DNA of 47,789 nt from Sebaldella sp. S0638. GTDB lineage: Bacteria; Fusobacteriota; Fusobacteriia; Fusobacteriales; Leptotrichiaceae. A model generated the notes under the pieces. The model was not told the DNA's origin. It did no database searches and saw only the letters and a program-made list of their open reading frames with translations. Each line of letters starts with the position of its first letter. The first letter of the stretch is position 1. A program made the translations under genes and the position numbers. Positions 8,815 through 16,894 of the stretch are shown in pieces. The DNA lies in contig NZ_JAMZGM010000026.1 in assembly GCF_024158605.1 (NCBI RefSeq), positions 1 through 47,789 of the forward strand, given 5' to 3'.

Positions 8815-9855
8815 TTATCTTGTTGATTTTATCTCTATTTCACCATCAGCAATTTTCTTTTGTATTTCTTCCAGTTTCTTGATGTTTTCTTCACCTATTT
8901 TTTCTCTAGTAAATTTGAAATCTGTTAATCCGACTCCGCCTTCTTTCATACCGTATTCATAGATTTTCCCCTCAAATTTACCATCTTTAGTTTCATTAAT
9001 AATATTGAAAACAGCTGTATCTACTCTTTTCAGCATAGAAGTAAGAATTACGCCTTCTGCCAGTCCGTCCTGATTAGAGTCTACTCCGATAGCATAAACA
9101 CCTTTCTCTTTAGCCGCCTGGAAAACACCTTTTCCACTTGCACCTGCAGCATGGTAAATCACGTCTGCACCTTGAGAAATAAGAGCTTCTGTTCTTGCTT
9201 TAGCAGAAGTAGGGTCATTAAATGCATTTGTTCCGCCAACATAAACTACAAGTACTTTTATATCAGGCTTTACATATTTTGCACCCTGTACATAACCAAC
9301 CTCGAATTTTTGGATAAGAGGTGATTCTGCTCCTCCTACATAACCTATTACATTTGATTTAGACATCATAGCTGCAAGAGCTCCTGCAAGGAATGAACCT
9401 TCATGTTCTTTGAAACTTAATGATGCTACATTTGGCTGACCTTCTATTCTCTCGTCGATTATTGCGAATTTCTGATCAGGGAATTCTTTAGCCACATTTA
9501 ATAATGCATCTTTCATACTGAAACCTGTTGCTATAATCAAGTTGTACTGTCCGCTTTCAGCATAAGTTCTTAACTGATTTTCTGCTTCAGCACTAGGATC
9601 TTTTGGTTCATATTCGTCATATGTGATTCCAAGTTTTGCCTTAGCTTCTTCCAGTCCTCTTTTTGCCGCATCATTAAATGAATCGTCCCCAAGCCCTCCT
9701 GTAGAATAAACTATTGCTACTTTCATATCGCTTGCCGGCGCAGCTGTTTCTGTTTTAGTTTCTGCGGTACCGTCTTTCGGTGCCTCTTCTGTCTTCTTTC
9801 CGCATGATACCAGAAATAATAACGACAGTGTTAAAACTAATAAGATTTTTTTCAT
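8815..9855 (-). CDS. BMP family (PnrA/TmpC-like) nucleoside-binding lipoprotein, second copy
   Basis: This is a paralogue of the lipoprotein at 6648-7694, with long identical runs across the binding domain. Its signal peptide ends in LVSC (Cys18), followed by a Thr/Ala/Glu-rich linker and a BMP domain opening with the same VYSTGGLGDDSFNDA signature. The expected role is binding of nucleosides or a related small ligand for an ABC importer encoded elsewhere. The two copies differ mainly in the linker and in patches of the C-terminal lobe, so they may have different ligand preference. The start follows TAGGAGGAAAGTA. I see no convincing promoter directly upstream. Confidence 0.9.
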   Translation of the reverse strand: MKKILLVLTLSLLFLVSCGKKTEEAPKDGTAETKTETAAPASDMKVAIVYSTGGLGDDSFNDAAKRGLEEAKAKLGITYDEYEPKDPSAEAENQLRTYAESGQYNLIIATGFSMKDALLNVAKEFPDQKFAIIDERIEGQPNVASLSFKEHEGSFLAGALAAMMSKSNVIGYVGGAESPLIQKFEVGYVQGAKYVKPDIKVLVVYVGGTNAFNDPTSAKARTEALISQGADVIYHAAGASGKGVFQAAKEKGVYAIGVDSNQDGLAEGVILTSMLKRVDTAVFNIINETKDGKFEGKIYEYGMKEGGVGLTDFKFTREKIGEENIKKLEEIQKKIADGEIEIKSTR

Positions 9856-10006
9856 TACTTTCCTCCTAGAGTTTATGAAATTTTGATTTTATTAAATTTA
9901 TTACATAAAACATTTAATAATAATACTTATATAAAAATGAGGCTCCAAATCAAATACAGGGTTACCTCAGTTTTATTTTTTAATGCATATTACAGGAAAA
10001 ATATCC

Positions 10007-10324
10007 CTATAAATGACTGTTTATTTTATCTTTTATTTCGTCTTTTGTCAGGAATCCTATCATCTGTTCTGCAACTTCCCCGTCTTTGAAAATGAACATA
10101 GTCGGTACACTTCTTACTCCGTACTCAGCTGCCAGATCTCTTGACTGATCCACATCTACTTTTACTACTTTATAATCAACTTCTTCTGATAAATCATCCA
10201 ATACTGGTCCGAGCATCTGACAAGGACCGCACCATGTAGCAAAAAAATCTACAAGAGTTATTCCTTTTGCACTTACCACTTCACCTTTAAAATCTTCACC
10301 GTTATAATGAAAAACTTTGCTCAT
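10007..10324 (-). CDS. trxA: Thioredoxin
   Basis: This is a classical cytoplasmic thioredoxin of 105 residues. The redox motif WCGPC is at residues 31-35 (Cys32 and Cys35, as in E. coli) and the conserved cis-proline lies in SVPT. It reduces protein disulfides and would act with a thioredoxin reductase encoded elsewhere. It is a single gene with its own promoter at 10370-10398 and CTAGGAGGAAT upstream of the start. Confidence 0.95.
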   Translation of the reverse strand: MSKVFHYNGEDFKGEVVSAKGITLVDFFATWCGPCQMLGPVLDDLSEEVDYKVVKVDVDQSRDLAAEYGVRSVPTMFIFKDGEVAEQMIGFLTKDEIKDKINSHL

Positions 10325-10369
10325 TTTATATTCCTCCTAGATCTAAATTATCGCTTTTATCTTATACTA

Positions 10370-10398
10370 AGTTTACTATACTACCCTTTATTTGTCAA
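10370..10398 (-). promoter_or_regulatory. Promoter of trxA
   Basis: The minus strand carries TTGACA at 10393-10398, a 17-bp spacer and TAAACT at 10370-10375. Confidence 0.55.
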
Positions 10399-10408
10399 TA
10401 TTCCGGAA

Positions 10409-11065
10409 TTACTTAAATATCTCCCCTGCCTCTTTATACCACAGAATCAGGTCTAATTTGTCCATTGTAATTTTTGATTTTTTGGAATATTCTCTCATTT
10501 TACTCTCTATTTCATAATAATTTTTTTCTGTAATAGACTTAGGTACTTCGTCAATTACTCCCAAAGCTGCTATATTCCGAAGTATATGTCTGTCCAGAAT
10601 AGCTATATCACGTCCGAATCCCAGATTTCTCAAAAGATGGTTAGCTTCTTTCATACCCATACCCTTGATATTATCAAAAATCCATTTTCTTGTCTGGAAT
10701 ACGTCGCCCTGCTCACTGAGAATTGTCTTCGGCATAAGCTTGCCGTCCCTTGTCATAAGGTTTCTCAGCTCCACGAGATACTTTGCTTTATTATTCTTAA
10801 ATCTCACAATATTAAGATGTTCTGCTATTTCTTCAGCTTCACCGTCAAACAGCAGCCCGTTTTCCTTTAATATACCTATTGCCTTCCATGCATTTCTGGC
10901 TTTAGACTGCGGCGTCAGTACGCAAAAAGCGACTTCGGCAAAGATATCTTCTTCACCTCCCTTTTCCCAAACCTCCTTAAATTCACCCAGTCTTTTATCT
11001 ACATCATTCCCTATTTCCTTGTATATCTTTTTTATTTCACTGTCCAGTTCTTTATTTACCTTCAT
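10409..11065 (-). CDS. Ogg2-type N-glycosylase/DNA lyase (8-oxoguanine repair)
   Basis: This is a helix-hairpin-helix DNA glycosylase/AP lyase of the Ogg2 type, which removes 8-oxoguanine and nicks the abasic site. The hairpin motif is IKGMGMKEANHLLRNLG, with the Lys in MKEA as likely Schiff-base residue, followed by the catalytic Asp in AILDRHILR. The protein ends in Lys (GEIFK); a C-terminal lysine is a known feature of Ogg2 enzymes that helps recognise 8-oxoguanine. The length of 218 fits the family. There is no C-terminal 4Fe-4S cysteine set, which argues against endonuclease III. Confidence 0.85.
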   Translation of the reverse strand: MKVNKELDSEIKKIYKEIGNDVDKRLGEFKEVWEKGGEEDIFAEVAFCVLTPQSKARNAWKAIGILKENGLLFDGEAEEIAEHLNIVRFKNNKAKYLVELRNLMTRDGKLMPKTILSEQGDVFQTRKWIFDNIKGMGMKEANHLLRNLGFGRDIAILDRHILRNIAALGVIDEVPKSITEKNYYEIESKMREYSKKSKITMDKLDLILWYKEAGEIFK

Positions 11066-11277
11066 TTGTCCTCACTTTGTCAAACTCTTTTATTATATAC
11101 ATTTTACCACATTAATTTTAAAAATGAAAGTTATTTGCATATTCAAATTTCATACTTTTAAAAGAAATATTCTCTAACTCTGATAGTCTGTACTTTACCC
11201 ATTTTTCATTTCTAACTGTTTTTATTTAATAATTAATTTTAAAAATAAAATTTTTACATATTTTGATACTTAAAATT

Positions 11278-11766
11278 CTAATTTGAATTTTTGCTGTATA
11301 TATAATCTGCGAGCCTGTCCATTTCGCCCCACTTCATCAGCCATCCGCTTATATTTGCCCTTGATCTGTTTCTATAAACCAGTGTGATATTTGTACATAA
11401 TGCGGCTCTGTCTGCTGTCTTGTTTATTGTTTTTACATTTACTATCTCTACTTCTTTTGAAGTGAATATACTTTTTACATAGACATAACTCTCATCAATA
11501 ATTATTCTTTTTCTTTTTATAACCATTCTGAACAAAATCTGAAGCAGTATAATCAGAATTAACGTTCCTCCAATAGTCAGCCAGAGTTCAGGTGCGGCAT
11601 TTTTCACATCCCTTATTACAATGTCAGGTTTATTTATAAGCCCTATAACAGGTACCATAAGTAATAAAAACCACATTGCAAAGGCTGTCATGGATAATAT
11701 CCCTGCTGGAAACATCATTCCGAACTTTGACGGCTTTAATATATCACCGGATTTTAACTTAGTCAC
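11278..11766 (-). CDS. Membrane protein with bacterial PH-like domain
   Basis: This is a small membrane protein with two predicted transmembrane helices (about residues 20-43 and 60-81) followed by a beta-rich domain of about 75 residues (KRKRIIIDESYVYVKSIFTSKEVEIVNVKTI) resembling the bacterial PH-like domains of YdbT/YdbS-type proteins. It starts with GTG at 11766, preceded by GGAGAGG, and overlaps the end of the upstream acetyltransferase gene by eight bases, so the two are translationally coupled. The function is unknown. Confidence 0.6.
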   Translation of the reverse strand: MTKLKSGDILKPSKFGMMFPAGILSMTAFAMWFLLLMVPVIGLINKPDIVIRDVKNAAPELWLTIGGTLILIILLQILFRMVIKRKRIIIDESYVYVKSIFTSKEVEIVNVKTINKTADRAALCTNITLVYRNRSRANISGWLMKWGEMDRLADYIYSKNSN

Positions 11767-12310
11767 TTTTCCTCTCCTTTATTTCTCTGTAAGTATTTTT
11801 TTCATAAATATATGAAGGATGGTATAAACCTGTGGGTTCATAATATTCATCCCCTGTATAGGTGAACCCGAGTTTTGTCAGAAGTTTTGCCGAGGCTGCA
11901 TTAGCCGGATTATGCCCTGCAAAAAGCTTTTCCGCCCCTAATTTTTCAAAAGCATATTTTATCATACCTTCTGCTGCTTCTTTTCCGTATCCCTTTCCCC
12001 AGTATTCAGGCTTTAGATGAAAGCCTATCTCGAAAATCTTTTCACTGTTTTTATACGGGCGCAGTCCGCAGCATCCTGTGAACTCGCCTGTTTCCAGCTC
12101 AAAGACAGGCCAATACTGTATACCGTATAATCTTTCATTTTCTATTTCCAGATTTAATCTCTCCGATGTTTCTTCTCTGGTAAATATTCCAGATGCTGAC
12201 AGATATTTCGTCACTTTTTCATCTCCCCACAAAGAATACGCTGTCTCTATATCCTCTTTTTTCCAGTGTGAAAATCCCAGACGTTTTGTCTTTAGAAAAT
12301 ATTCTCTCAT
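11759..12310 (-). CDS. GNAT family N-acetyltransferase (RimJ/RimL-like)
   Basis: This is a GCN5-related acetyltransferase of the RimJ/RimL subgroup (183 residues). The opening FLKTKRLGFSHWKKEDIETAYSLW and the motif A segment EYWGKGYGKEAAEGMIKYAF (acetyl-CoA pyrophosphate binding, GKGYGKEA) are typical, followed by GHNPANAASAKLLTKLGF. Such enzymes acetylate protein N-termini or small amines. The real acceptor cannot be told. It is in an operon with the PH-like membrane protein downstream. Confidence 0.85.
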   Translation of the reverse strand: MREYFLKTKRLGFSHWKKEDIETAYSLWGDEKVTKYLSASGIFTREETSERLNLEIENERLYGIQYWPVFELETGEFTGCCGLRPYKNSEKIFEIGFHLKPEYWGKGYGKEAAEGMIKYAFEKLGAEKLFAGHNPANAASAKLLTKLGFTYTGDEYYEPTGLYHPSYIYEKNTYREIKERKSD

Positions 12311-12436
12311 TATTTTCCTTTCTATTTCATAAGTTTATCTCATTAATCAAAATCTCTGTTAAAAAAATTCCTGATTTCATTTATATTCAGACTTTTCTGA
12401 TTTTTCCGGTGTTTTTTACAGGGTTTCTTATAAAAA

Positions 12437-12724
12437 TTATCCAAACAGCAGTATTCCCGCTATAATAAATAAAGTGAACAATGCTGCCTGTATACCGCAC
12501 ATAAGCACTATAATAACAGACAGTATTCTCTTTTTACTTAGTATAGCCATAATCAGAGAAAGCACCATAATAAAAAAAGGAAAAAGTGTATTTAATGAAA
12601 AAAAAGCCCCGTTAGACAGGTCAATCATTCTATTTCTTCCATATGCACCACTTACCCAGAGACCTATTTGAATCATATTCAAAAGCTGTAAAATATAACT
12701 TCCTATTTGAATTTTCCTTACCAT
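12437..12724 (-). CDS. Small three-helix membrane protein
   Basis: This is a 95-residue hydrophobic protein with three predicted transmembrane segments (about residues 8-27, 43-62 and 69-92) and no motif that I recognise. AAGGAGTG precedes the ATG. It is transcribed in the same direction as the acetyltransferase downstream, 126 bases away. The function is unknown. Confidence 0.6.
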   Translation of the reverse strand: MVRKIQIGSYILQLLNMIQIGLWVSGAYGRNRMIDLSNGAFFSLNTLFPFFIMVLSLIMAILSKKRILSVIIVLMCGIQAALFTLFIIAGILLFG

Positions 12725-12796
12725 TTTTCACTCCTTAAAAACATTTGTAATGTGTTAATTTATGTTTTGATTTCATATTATACTATATTTTAATAT

Positions 12797-12819
12797 AAAA
12801 AAGAACCATCGAAGTTCCA
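12797..12819 (-). terminator. Weak terminator downstream of the 362-residue orphan
   Basis: A short hairpin (GAAC paired with GTTC) is followed on the minus strand by TTTTTT, about 60 bases after the stop at 12878. The stem is short, so this is tentative. Confidence 0.35.
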
Positions 12820-12877
12820 AGCCTTCTTAAATAAAAGAAAAAATCAAAATATCTGCTGTTAGTTGATATTTCGTATA

Positions 12878-13966
12878 TCATGTTACCTCATTATCCAGCC
12901 ATATCTCAATATCTTTTTTCATTTCAAGCACTGAATTATCCAAAAGAATGCGTATTCCCTGACAGCCGCCCTGACAAGGCTCGTTACGCAGTTTTCTGTC
13001 ACAGCCATATCCTTGTGAAATTTTCTCTTGTAAATATAGAGGAAAGCTTTTTATAACATCTGCATATTTATCTGTTTTTTTCGCTCTTACAACTAAACTA
13101 TAGCCGTATTTCACAGATAAACTAAACTCCCATACCCTTTTCTGAAAGATATCCCGTCTGGACAAAGTTTTCTTGCTCTTCTTTGTATTCGCATAAACAA
13201 AATGATTCGCATCATCATAAAGCGTTACGCAAGTCATCTCCATATCTGTATAACGCCGGTGTAATTCCAGCGCGAATTCTTGAAGCTTTTCAGGCAAAGG
13301 CTGTAGAAAATCTTTTAAAACATCAAGAATATCAGAATCTTCCACTTTTATAGTTCTGTAATCATACCGTAACAGGTTATCAGCATTATTATGAAATCTT
13401 ACCCATAATTCCTTCGCCGCTATTGAAAGAGCTTTTAGACCTGTGAGCATTTTGGGATTGTCAGGATACGTTACTTTGAAAAGCTGCCCTTCCGAAAAAT
13501 CAATTTTCTTTGTATCTAAATCAATATCGGAGAAAACAAAACCGCATAGAGTTAAGAACTTTAGACATTCAGTCTGTTTAGAAAAAGGTATTTTGGGTTT
13601 TGATGCAGTGAACAGCGGCATTTTATCAATTAATAATGAATTGCCGTTTTCAGAAATTTTGCCGTGAAAGCCTATTTCAATTAACAGGTGATTAATATTA
13701 TTCAGAAATGGATAATCCTCTAAGTTTTTTGTTTTGCGCGGTTTTGAATATAAATGTCCGTCTGAAATCAAGCGGTCACAAAATATATGCAGATAATCTC
13801 TGAAAGCTATGATGCCGTTCCGTATATTTTCTTCGCTTGCAATATTCTCAAATATGGGCTTTAGTGCATAAGTTTCAGGTATATCTGCCGGTATCATATT
13901 CTTAATATATAAAGCATATTCGTTAATTGGCTTTTGCATTACTGTTTCACCATGATCTGAACTCAT
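12878..13966 (-). CDS. Uncharacterised 362-residue protein with C-terminal cysteine motif
   Basis: I do not recognise this family. The protein is soluble, with no signal peptide or membrane helix. Near the end it has Cys322-x8-Cys331-x3-Cys335 in GCDRKLRNEPCQGGCQGIRI, which looks like a metal-binding or disulfide site. Much of the rest is mixed alpha/beta without a nucleotide-binding loop. The start follows AAAAGGAGTGATAGA and is well placed. It is monocistronic, with long gaps on both sides. Roles in metal handling or as a binding protein are guesses. Confidence 0.6.
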   Translation of the reverse strand: MSSDHGETVMQKPINEYALYIKNMIPADIPETYALKPIFENIASEENIRNGIIAFRDYLHIFCDRLISDGHLYSKPRKTKNLEDYPFLNNINHLLIEIGFHGKISENGNSLLIDKMPLFTASKPKIPFSKQTECLKFLTLCGFVFSDIDLDTKKIDFSEGQLFKVTYPDNPKMLTGLKALSIAAKELWVRFHNNADNLLRYDYRTIKVEDSDILDVLKDFLQPLPEKLQEFALELHRRYTDMEMTCVTLYDDANHFVYANTKKSKKTLSRRDIFQKRVWEFSLSVKYGYSLVVRAKKTDKYADVIKSFPLYLQEKISQGYGCDRKLRNEPCQGGCQGIRILLDNSVLEMKKDIEIWLDNEVT

Positions 13967-14128
13967 TCTATCACTCCTTTTATTGATTTTTTTGCATATA
14001 TATCCTAAATCTTGTATAAAATTTCTTAATTGCTGTATTTTTTATCTTTCATACATTATTTTTTTATGCTTCACTCTTTAGTCTTTCTCTCATTTTCCTT
14101 TTAATTATACCCTACTTTCAGGCATATT

Positions 14129-14152
14129 AAAAGAACCTTTTCAGGCTCTTAA
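14129..14152 (-). terminator. Terminator of the amidase operon
   Basis: The arms AAGAACC (14131-14137) and GGCTCTT (14144-14150) form a seven-pair stem with one wobble, followed by UUUU on the minus strand, about 75 bases after the last gene stops. Confidence 0.6.
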
Positions 14153-14224
14153 AAAGTTTTATTTAATTAATTTATTATATCTTATTCAAATAATTCAAGT
14201 CACTCTGATAATCTATATTCTCCC

Positions 14225-14725
14225 CTACCACTTTATTCCCGCCTTAATTCCGATTCTTGCTTCCTCAAGTTTATTTATCTGCCCTTCCAGATACGCTTCA
14301 AGATATCCTTTATCCTTTTCTGTTATTTTAAGGTTTGTAGTCGCAGCAAAATCATTATTTGTATACTTTGTATTATTTAGTATATTATCTACTGTTTTAG
14401 ATACTATAACATCTGGTATACTGTTTATAGCTTCATTTTTATTATTGGTATTTTCTACATTCAAAGCTGTCCACAGCAAGTCTGTTTCCGGCCAGAATAA
14501 TTCTATAAAAAATTTCAAAACACTGTTTTTAGTATTTGCTAAAACCCATGTTCTCAGAGTATTCAGCAGTAAAACAAGCTTTACTTTATTTAGTACATGT
14601 TTTCCGTAAATATTCAGTAAGTTTACCAGATATTCCGTCACTTTATCAAGTTTGTTTTTTTTGTAAAGAATATATGCGGTTCCTCCTATTAGTAATATAA
14701 GTATAGTTATTATGAATGTATTCAT
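14225..14725 (-). CDS. Single-pass membrane protein coupled to an amidase
   Basis: This 166-residue protein starts with one transmembrane segment (NTFIITILILLIGGTAYILY) and continues with a long, mostly helical Asn/Lys-rich tail. It overlaps the end of the amidase gene upstream by four bases (ATGA-type coupling), which is how phage lysis genes are often arranged. It could be a holin/spanin-like partner or a tail-less remnant, but it has no diagnostic motif and only one clear membrane helix. Confidence 0.55.
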   Translation of the reverse strand: MNTFIITILILLIGGTAYILYKKNKLDKVTEYLVNLLNIYGKHVLNKVKLVLLLNTLRTWVLANTKNSVLKFFIELFWPETDLLWTALNVENTNNKNEAINSIPDVIVSKTVDNILNNTKYTNNDFAATTNLKITEKDKGYLEAYLEGQINKLEEARIGIKAGIKW

Positions 14726-15321
14726 TTTTTCCCCTCCCTGAATTCTAAAACTGCTTCTGTCACAGCTTTTGCCATTGCAGCTATATTTTTATTTCCTGTT
14801 TCCAAATCCTTGCTGTTTGTAATAAAAAAGCTTTCCATCATCACAAAAGGAACTTTTGTATTCTTAAACATTGTCCATCCTCTTTGATTAAGAGCGTCTT
14901 TAGTGTCTTTGGGCTTTCTTCTTCCCTTTATTCCTCTGTCAGGAAGTTTTAGCACATCTGTGAGTTTCTTTTGCAGCAAACCTGCGAGCTTTTTCCCGTT
15001 TATGCTAGTTTCCCAGTAAAGTACCTCGGTTCCCGAAGCTTTTATATCGCTGTTCAGATGAAAGGATAAAATAATGTCGCCAGTCTGAGCTGCTTTGTTC
15101 AAATCACTTACTAATTCTTCGGTATCTGTTTTCCTCAGGATAATTTCATAATTCAGATTATTTTTCTGAAATTCCTGTATCAGATAATTTTTCACAAAAT
15201 TTTCATTCCAGTGAAATTCATCTGTTTTATAATTCTGGTTAACTGCGCCAAAATCTCTTATTATTTTTCCTGATGAAGATTTTCTGCTTCCTCCGTGTCC
15301 TATATCCAACAATATTTTCAT
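14722..15321 (-). CDS. N-acetylmuramoyl-L-alanine amidase (Amidase_3)
   Basis: This zinc amidase cleaves the bond between N-acetylmuramic acid and L-alanine in peptidoglycan. The zinc ligands His9 (DIGHGG), Glu40 and His88 (SFHLNSD) and the catalytic Glu163 (MMESFF) are all visible. It is 199 residues, a bare catalytic domain with no signal peptide and no cell-wall-binding domain, so it resembles a phage endolysin that needs a partner for export. The coupled downstream membrane protein could serve that need. No capsid, tail or integrase genes are nearby, so this may be a domesticated or remnant lysis pair. Confidence 0.85.
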   Translation of the reverse strand: MKILLDIGHGGSRKSSSGKIIRDFGAVNQNYKTDEFHWNENFVKNYLIQEFQKNNLNYEIILRKTDTEELVSDLNKAAQTGDIILSFHLNSDIKASGTEVLYWETSINGKKLAGLLQKKLTDVLKLPDRGIKGRRKPKDTKDALNQRGWTMFKNTKVPFVMMESFFITNSKDLETGNKNIAAMAKAVTEAVLEFREGKK

Positions 15322-15473
15322 AATACCATCTCCTTTACTAATAGTAATATGTCAACTGTTTGGTTGCTTTATGACAAACTCTTATTATTTTGTTTTTACT
15401 TTTTTATAATTCATTGCGAGTGATTTTTATATTATGCGGAAGCAAAATTTCTTTATATGATAATATATTTTTG

Positions 15474-15659
15474 TTAGTTTATTTCAACAGCCTCAAAACT
15501 GTGAGCTGTACTTTTGAAGAAATCTTCCATCTCTTTTAATGAATTAAAGAATGTATCATGTTTATATTTGTTTTCCAGTCTTACTTTTCCTAATTCCTCG
15601 TATGCGTGAAATTCAAATTCTTCGTTTTTATATTTTCCTTTTATAAATAATCCTTTCAT
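15474..15659 (-). CDS. 61-residue orphan protein
   Basis: This small acidic/aromatic protein (MKGLFIKGKYKNEEFEFHAY...) has no signal peptide and no recognised motif. It is supported by AGGAGGAAT seven bases before the ATG. Its place between the toxin-antitoxin pair and the amidase suggests accessory DNA. Confidence 0.5.
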   Translation of the reverse strand: MKGLFIKGKYKNEEFEFHAYEELGKVRLENKYKHDTFFNSLKEMEDFFKSTAHSFEAVEIN

Positions 15660-15870
15660 GGCTATTCCTCCTATTTATTTTATATAGAGATTTTAGCATT
15701 ATAAATAAGATTAATCGAAGTCGAACAGCGGCTTTTTCGGGAGATTTGAAAAATTCAGCATCAGGGATTTTTCGGCATTTAAAACAATATTTTTCATTTT
15801 TCGCAGTTTTTTGAGTTTTTGAGAAAAATATTCATTTATAATTATCTTTATATTCTGAGATATAATAATA

Positions 15871-15909
15871 AAAAAAGGAACTATATTTTCTATTTCAATA
15901 TAATTCCTT
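15871..15909 (-). terminator. Terminator of the RelBE-type operon
   Basis: The arms at 15875-15886 and 15898-15909 pair over 12 positions with one wobble and are followed on the minus strand by UUUUUUU. The hairpin begins at the toxin stop codon. Confidence 0.7.
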
Positions 15910-16183
15910 ATTTATACACATTCTTCCTATGACCAATATTTAAAAGTAAGATAAGAACTGTATCATCATTAATATCTGCAATAATTCTGTAATTTCCTAT
16001 TCTATATCTCCATTCTCCTGAATGGTCTCCTACCAATCCTTTACCATGTATTCTAGGATTTTCACAATTAATAAGTTTCTTTTTTATCCATCCAACAATA
16101 TAAGCACTTTCACTTTTATCCATTTTTTTCAGTTGTTTTAAACATTTTTCAGTATATTCAACATTATATTTTTTTCCTTTCAT
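15908..16183 (-). CDS. RelE/ParE-type toxin
   Basis: This is a type II toxin of the RelE superfamily, 91 residues. It opens with a YNVEYTEKCLKQLKKMD strand-helix unit and ends in WRYRIGNYRIIADI... and the conserved GHRKNVY tail. The WRYRIGxYRI segment provides the basic residues that RelE proteins use for ribosome-dependent mRNA cleavage. It begins two bases after the antitoxin stop codon, the usual antitoxin-first arrangement. Confidence 0.88.
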   Translation of the reverse strand: MKGKKYNVEYTEKCLKQLKKMDKSESAYIVGWIKKKLINCENPRIHGKGLVGDHSGEWRYRIGNYRIIADINDDTVLILLLNIGHRKNVYK

Positions 16184-16185
16184 AA

Positions 16186-16422
16186 TTATAAATCCAATTC
16201 TTTTTCAATATCCGCCTGCGAATATGTTTTCGAATTTTTTTTATATCTTGCCATCTCTTTTTTATATATGTCTAAATCTATTTCATCTTCGATTTTTTCC
16301 AATAAAGTCTTTCTTATTAGATCAGACACAGATATATTATTCATCTTCGCATAATTCTCAATAACCTTTTTTTCTTCTGATTTAACTCTAGCCTGTATTG
16401 TTTGAGTATGATTTAAATTCAC
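16186..16422 (-). CDS. RelB-like antitoxin
   Basis: This is the antitoxin of the pair. The N-terminus (NLNHTQTIQARVKSEEKKVIENYAK...SVSDLIRKTLLEKI) is a ribbon-helix-helix DNA-binding domain, and the charged C-terminal part should wrap the toxin. I choose the GTG at 16422, giving 78 residues, because GGAAG lies eight bases upstream and the promoter -10 is only about 25 bases upstream; a longer ATG-initiated frame would start inside the promoter. Autoregulation is expected from the repeats at the promoter. Confidence 0.85.
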   Translation of the reverse strand: MNLNHTQTIQARVKSEEKKVIENYAKMNNISVSDLIRKTLLEKIEDEIDLDIYKKEMARYKKNSKTYSQADIEKELDL

Positions 16423-16439
16423 AAAAACCACTTCCTTCC

Positions 16440-16475
16440 GTAACACATTGTAACACAAGCATATTTATATGTCAA
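16440..16475 (-). promoter_or_regulatory. RelBE promoter with 10-bp-spaced direct repeats
   Basis: The minus strand has TTGACA (16470-16475), a 17-bp spacer and TACAAT (16447-16452). Two direct copies of TGTGTTAC (16450-16457 and 16440-16447) overlap the -10 box at a spacing of exactly one helical turn. This fits binding of a ribbon-helix-helix antitoxin. Confidence 0.7.
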
Positions 16476-16509
16476 TGATATACTCCTTTTATATTTTTAC
16501 TCCTACAGC

Positions 16510-16539
16510 TTGCATTTCCATATATTTAAATGTTAAAAT
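16510..16539 (+). promoter_or_regulatory. Possible promoter of the Cro-like regulator
   Basis: TTGCAT, an 18-bp spacer and TAAAAT lie 30 bases before the start codon. Confidence 0.4.
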
Positions 16540-16568
16540 ATATTAAATTTTTATTTTTTGGAGGGGTT

Positions 16569-16799
16569 ATGGTTACATCTCGATTAAGAATTTTAATGGC
16601 TGAAAATAAAATAAGAAGTATTTCAGAATTATACAGGTGTTTAGACCAAAGTAACCTGTACATATCAAGGCAGACTTTGCAAAGAATAACACAGGATGAA
16701 GGTGTTAACAAAATGAATTTTGACACTATTCTAAAACTTATGAAATTCTTTAACTGTTCTCTTACTGATCTATTTGAAATTGACTGGGACACTGTTTAG
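16569..16799 (+). CDS. Cro/CI-type HTH transcriptional regulator
   Basis: This 76-residue protein is a single helix-turn-helix domain: RLRILMAENKIRSISELYRC, then ISRQTLQRI as recognition helix, and KLMKFFNCSLTDLFEID at the end, the usual close of short Cro-like proteins. I start at the ATG at 16569, which follows GGAGGGG, rather than at an earlier ATG without a ribosome site. It is divergent from the toxin-antitoxin operon with about 100 bases between promoters. The target is unknown; the neighbouring small-RNA/ORF86 unit is a candidate. Confidence 0.8.
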   Translation: MVTSRLRILMAENKIRSISELYRCLDQSNLYISRQTLQRITQDEGVNKMNFDTILKLMKFFNCSLTDLFEIDWDTV

Positions 16800-16808
16800 T
16801 GTCTTTTT
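16788..16808 (+). terminator. Compact terminator overlapping the regulator stop codon
   Basis: GACACT, a four-base loop GTTT and AGTGTC are followed by TTTTT. The hairpin contains the TAG stop codon of the regulator gene. Confidence 0.75.
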
Positions 16809-16832
16809 ATCTACATTTTTTGGTAAATATAT

Positions 16833-16861
16833 TTGACAATTTAACATATACATATTACAAT
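16833..16861 (+). promoter_or_regulatory. Promoter reading into the ORF86 leader
   Basis: TTGACA, a 17-bp spacer and TACAAT form a near-consensus promoter. It is followed by a strong ribosome-site sequence TTAAAGGAGGTGA (16871-16883) without an ATG at normal distance, and the first obvious gene begins at 17057. Confidence 0.6.
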
Positions 16862-16894
16862 ATATTTGAGTTAAAGGAGGTGAATAAAAAAATT

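Noticed and set aside
10409-11065. Endonuclease III (nth) for the glycosylase gene
   Set aside because: The C-terminal 4Fe-4S cysteines are missing and the protein ends in the Lys typical of Ogg2.
10665-11177. A 170-codon plus-strand frame
   Set aside because: It is antisense to the well-supported DNA glycosylase gene and has no ribosome site or recognisable sequence.
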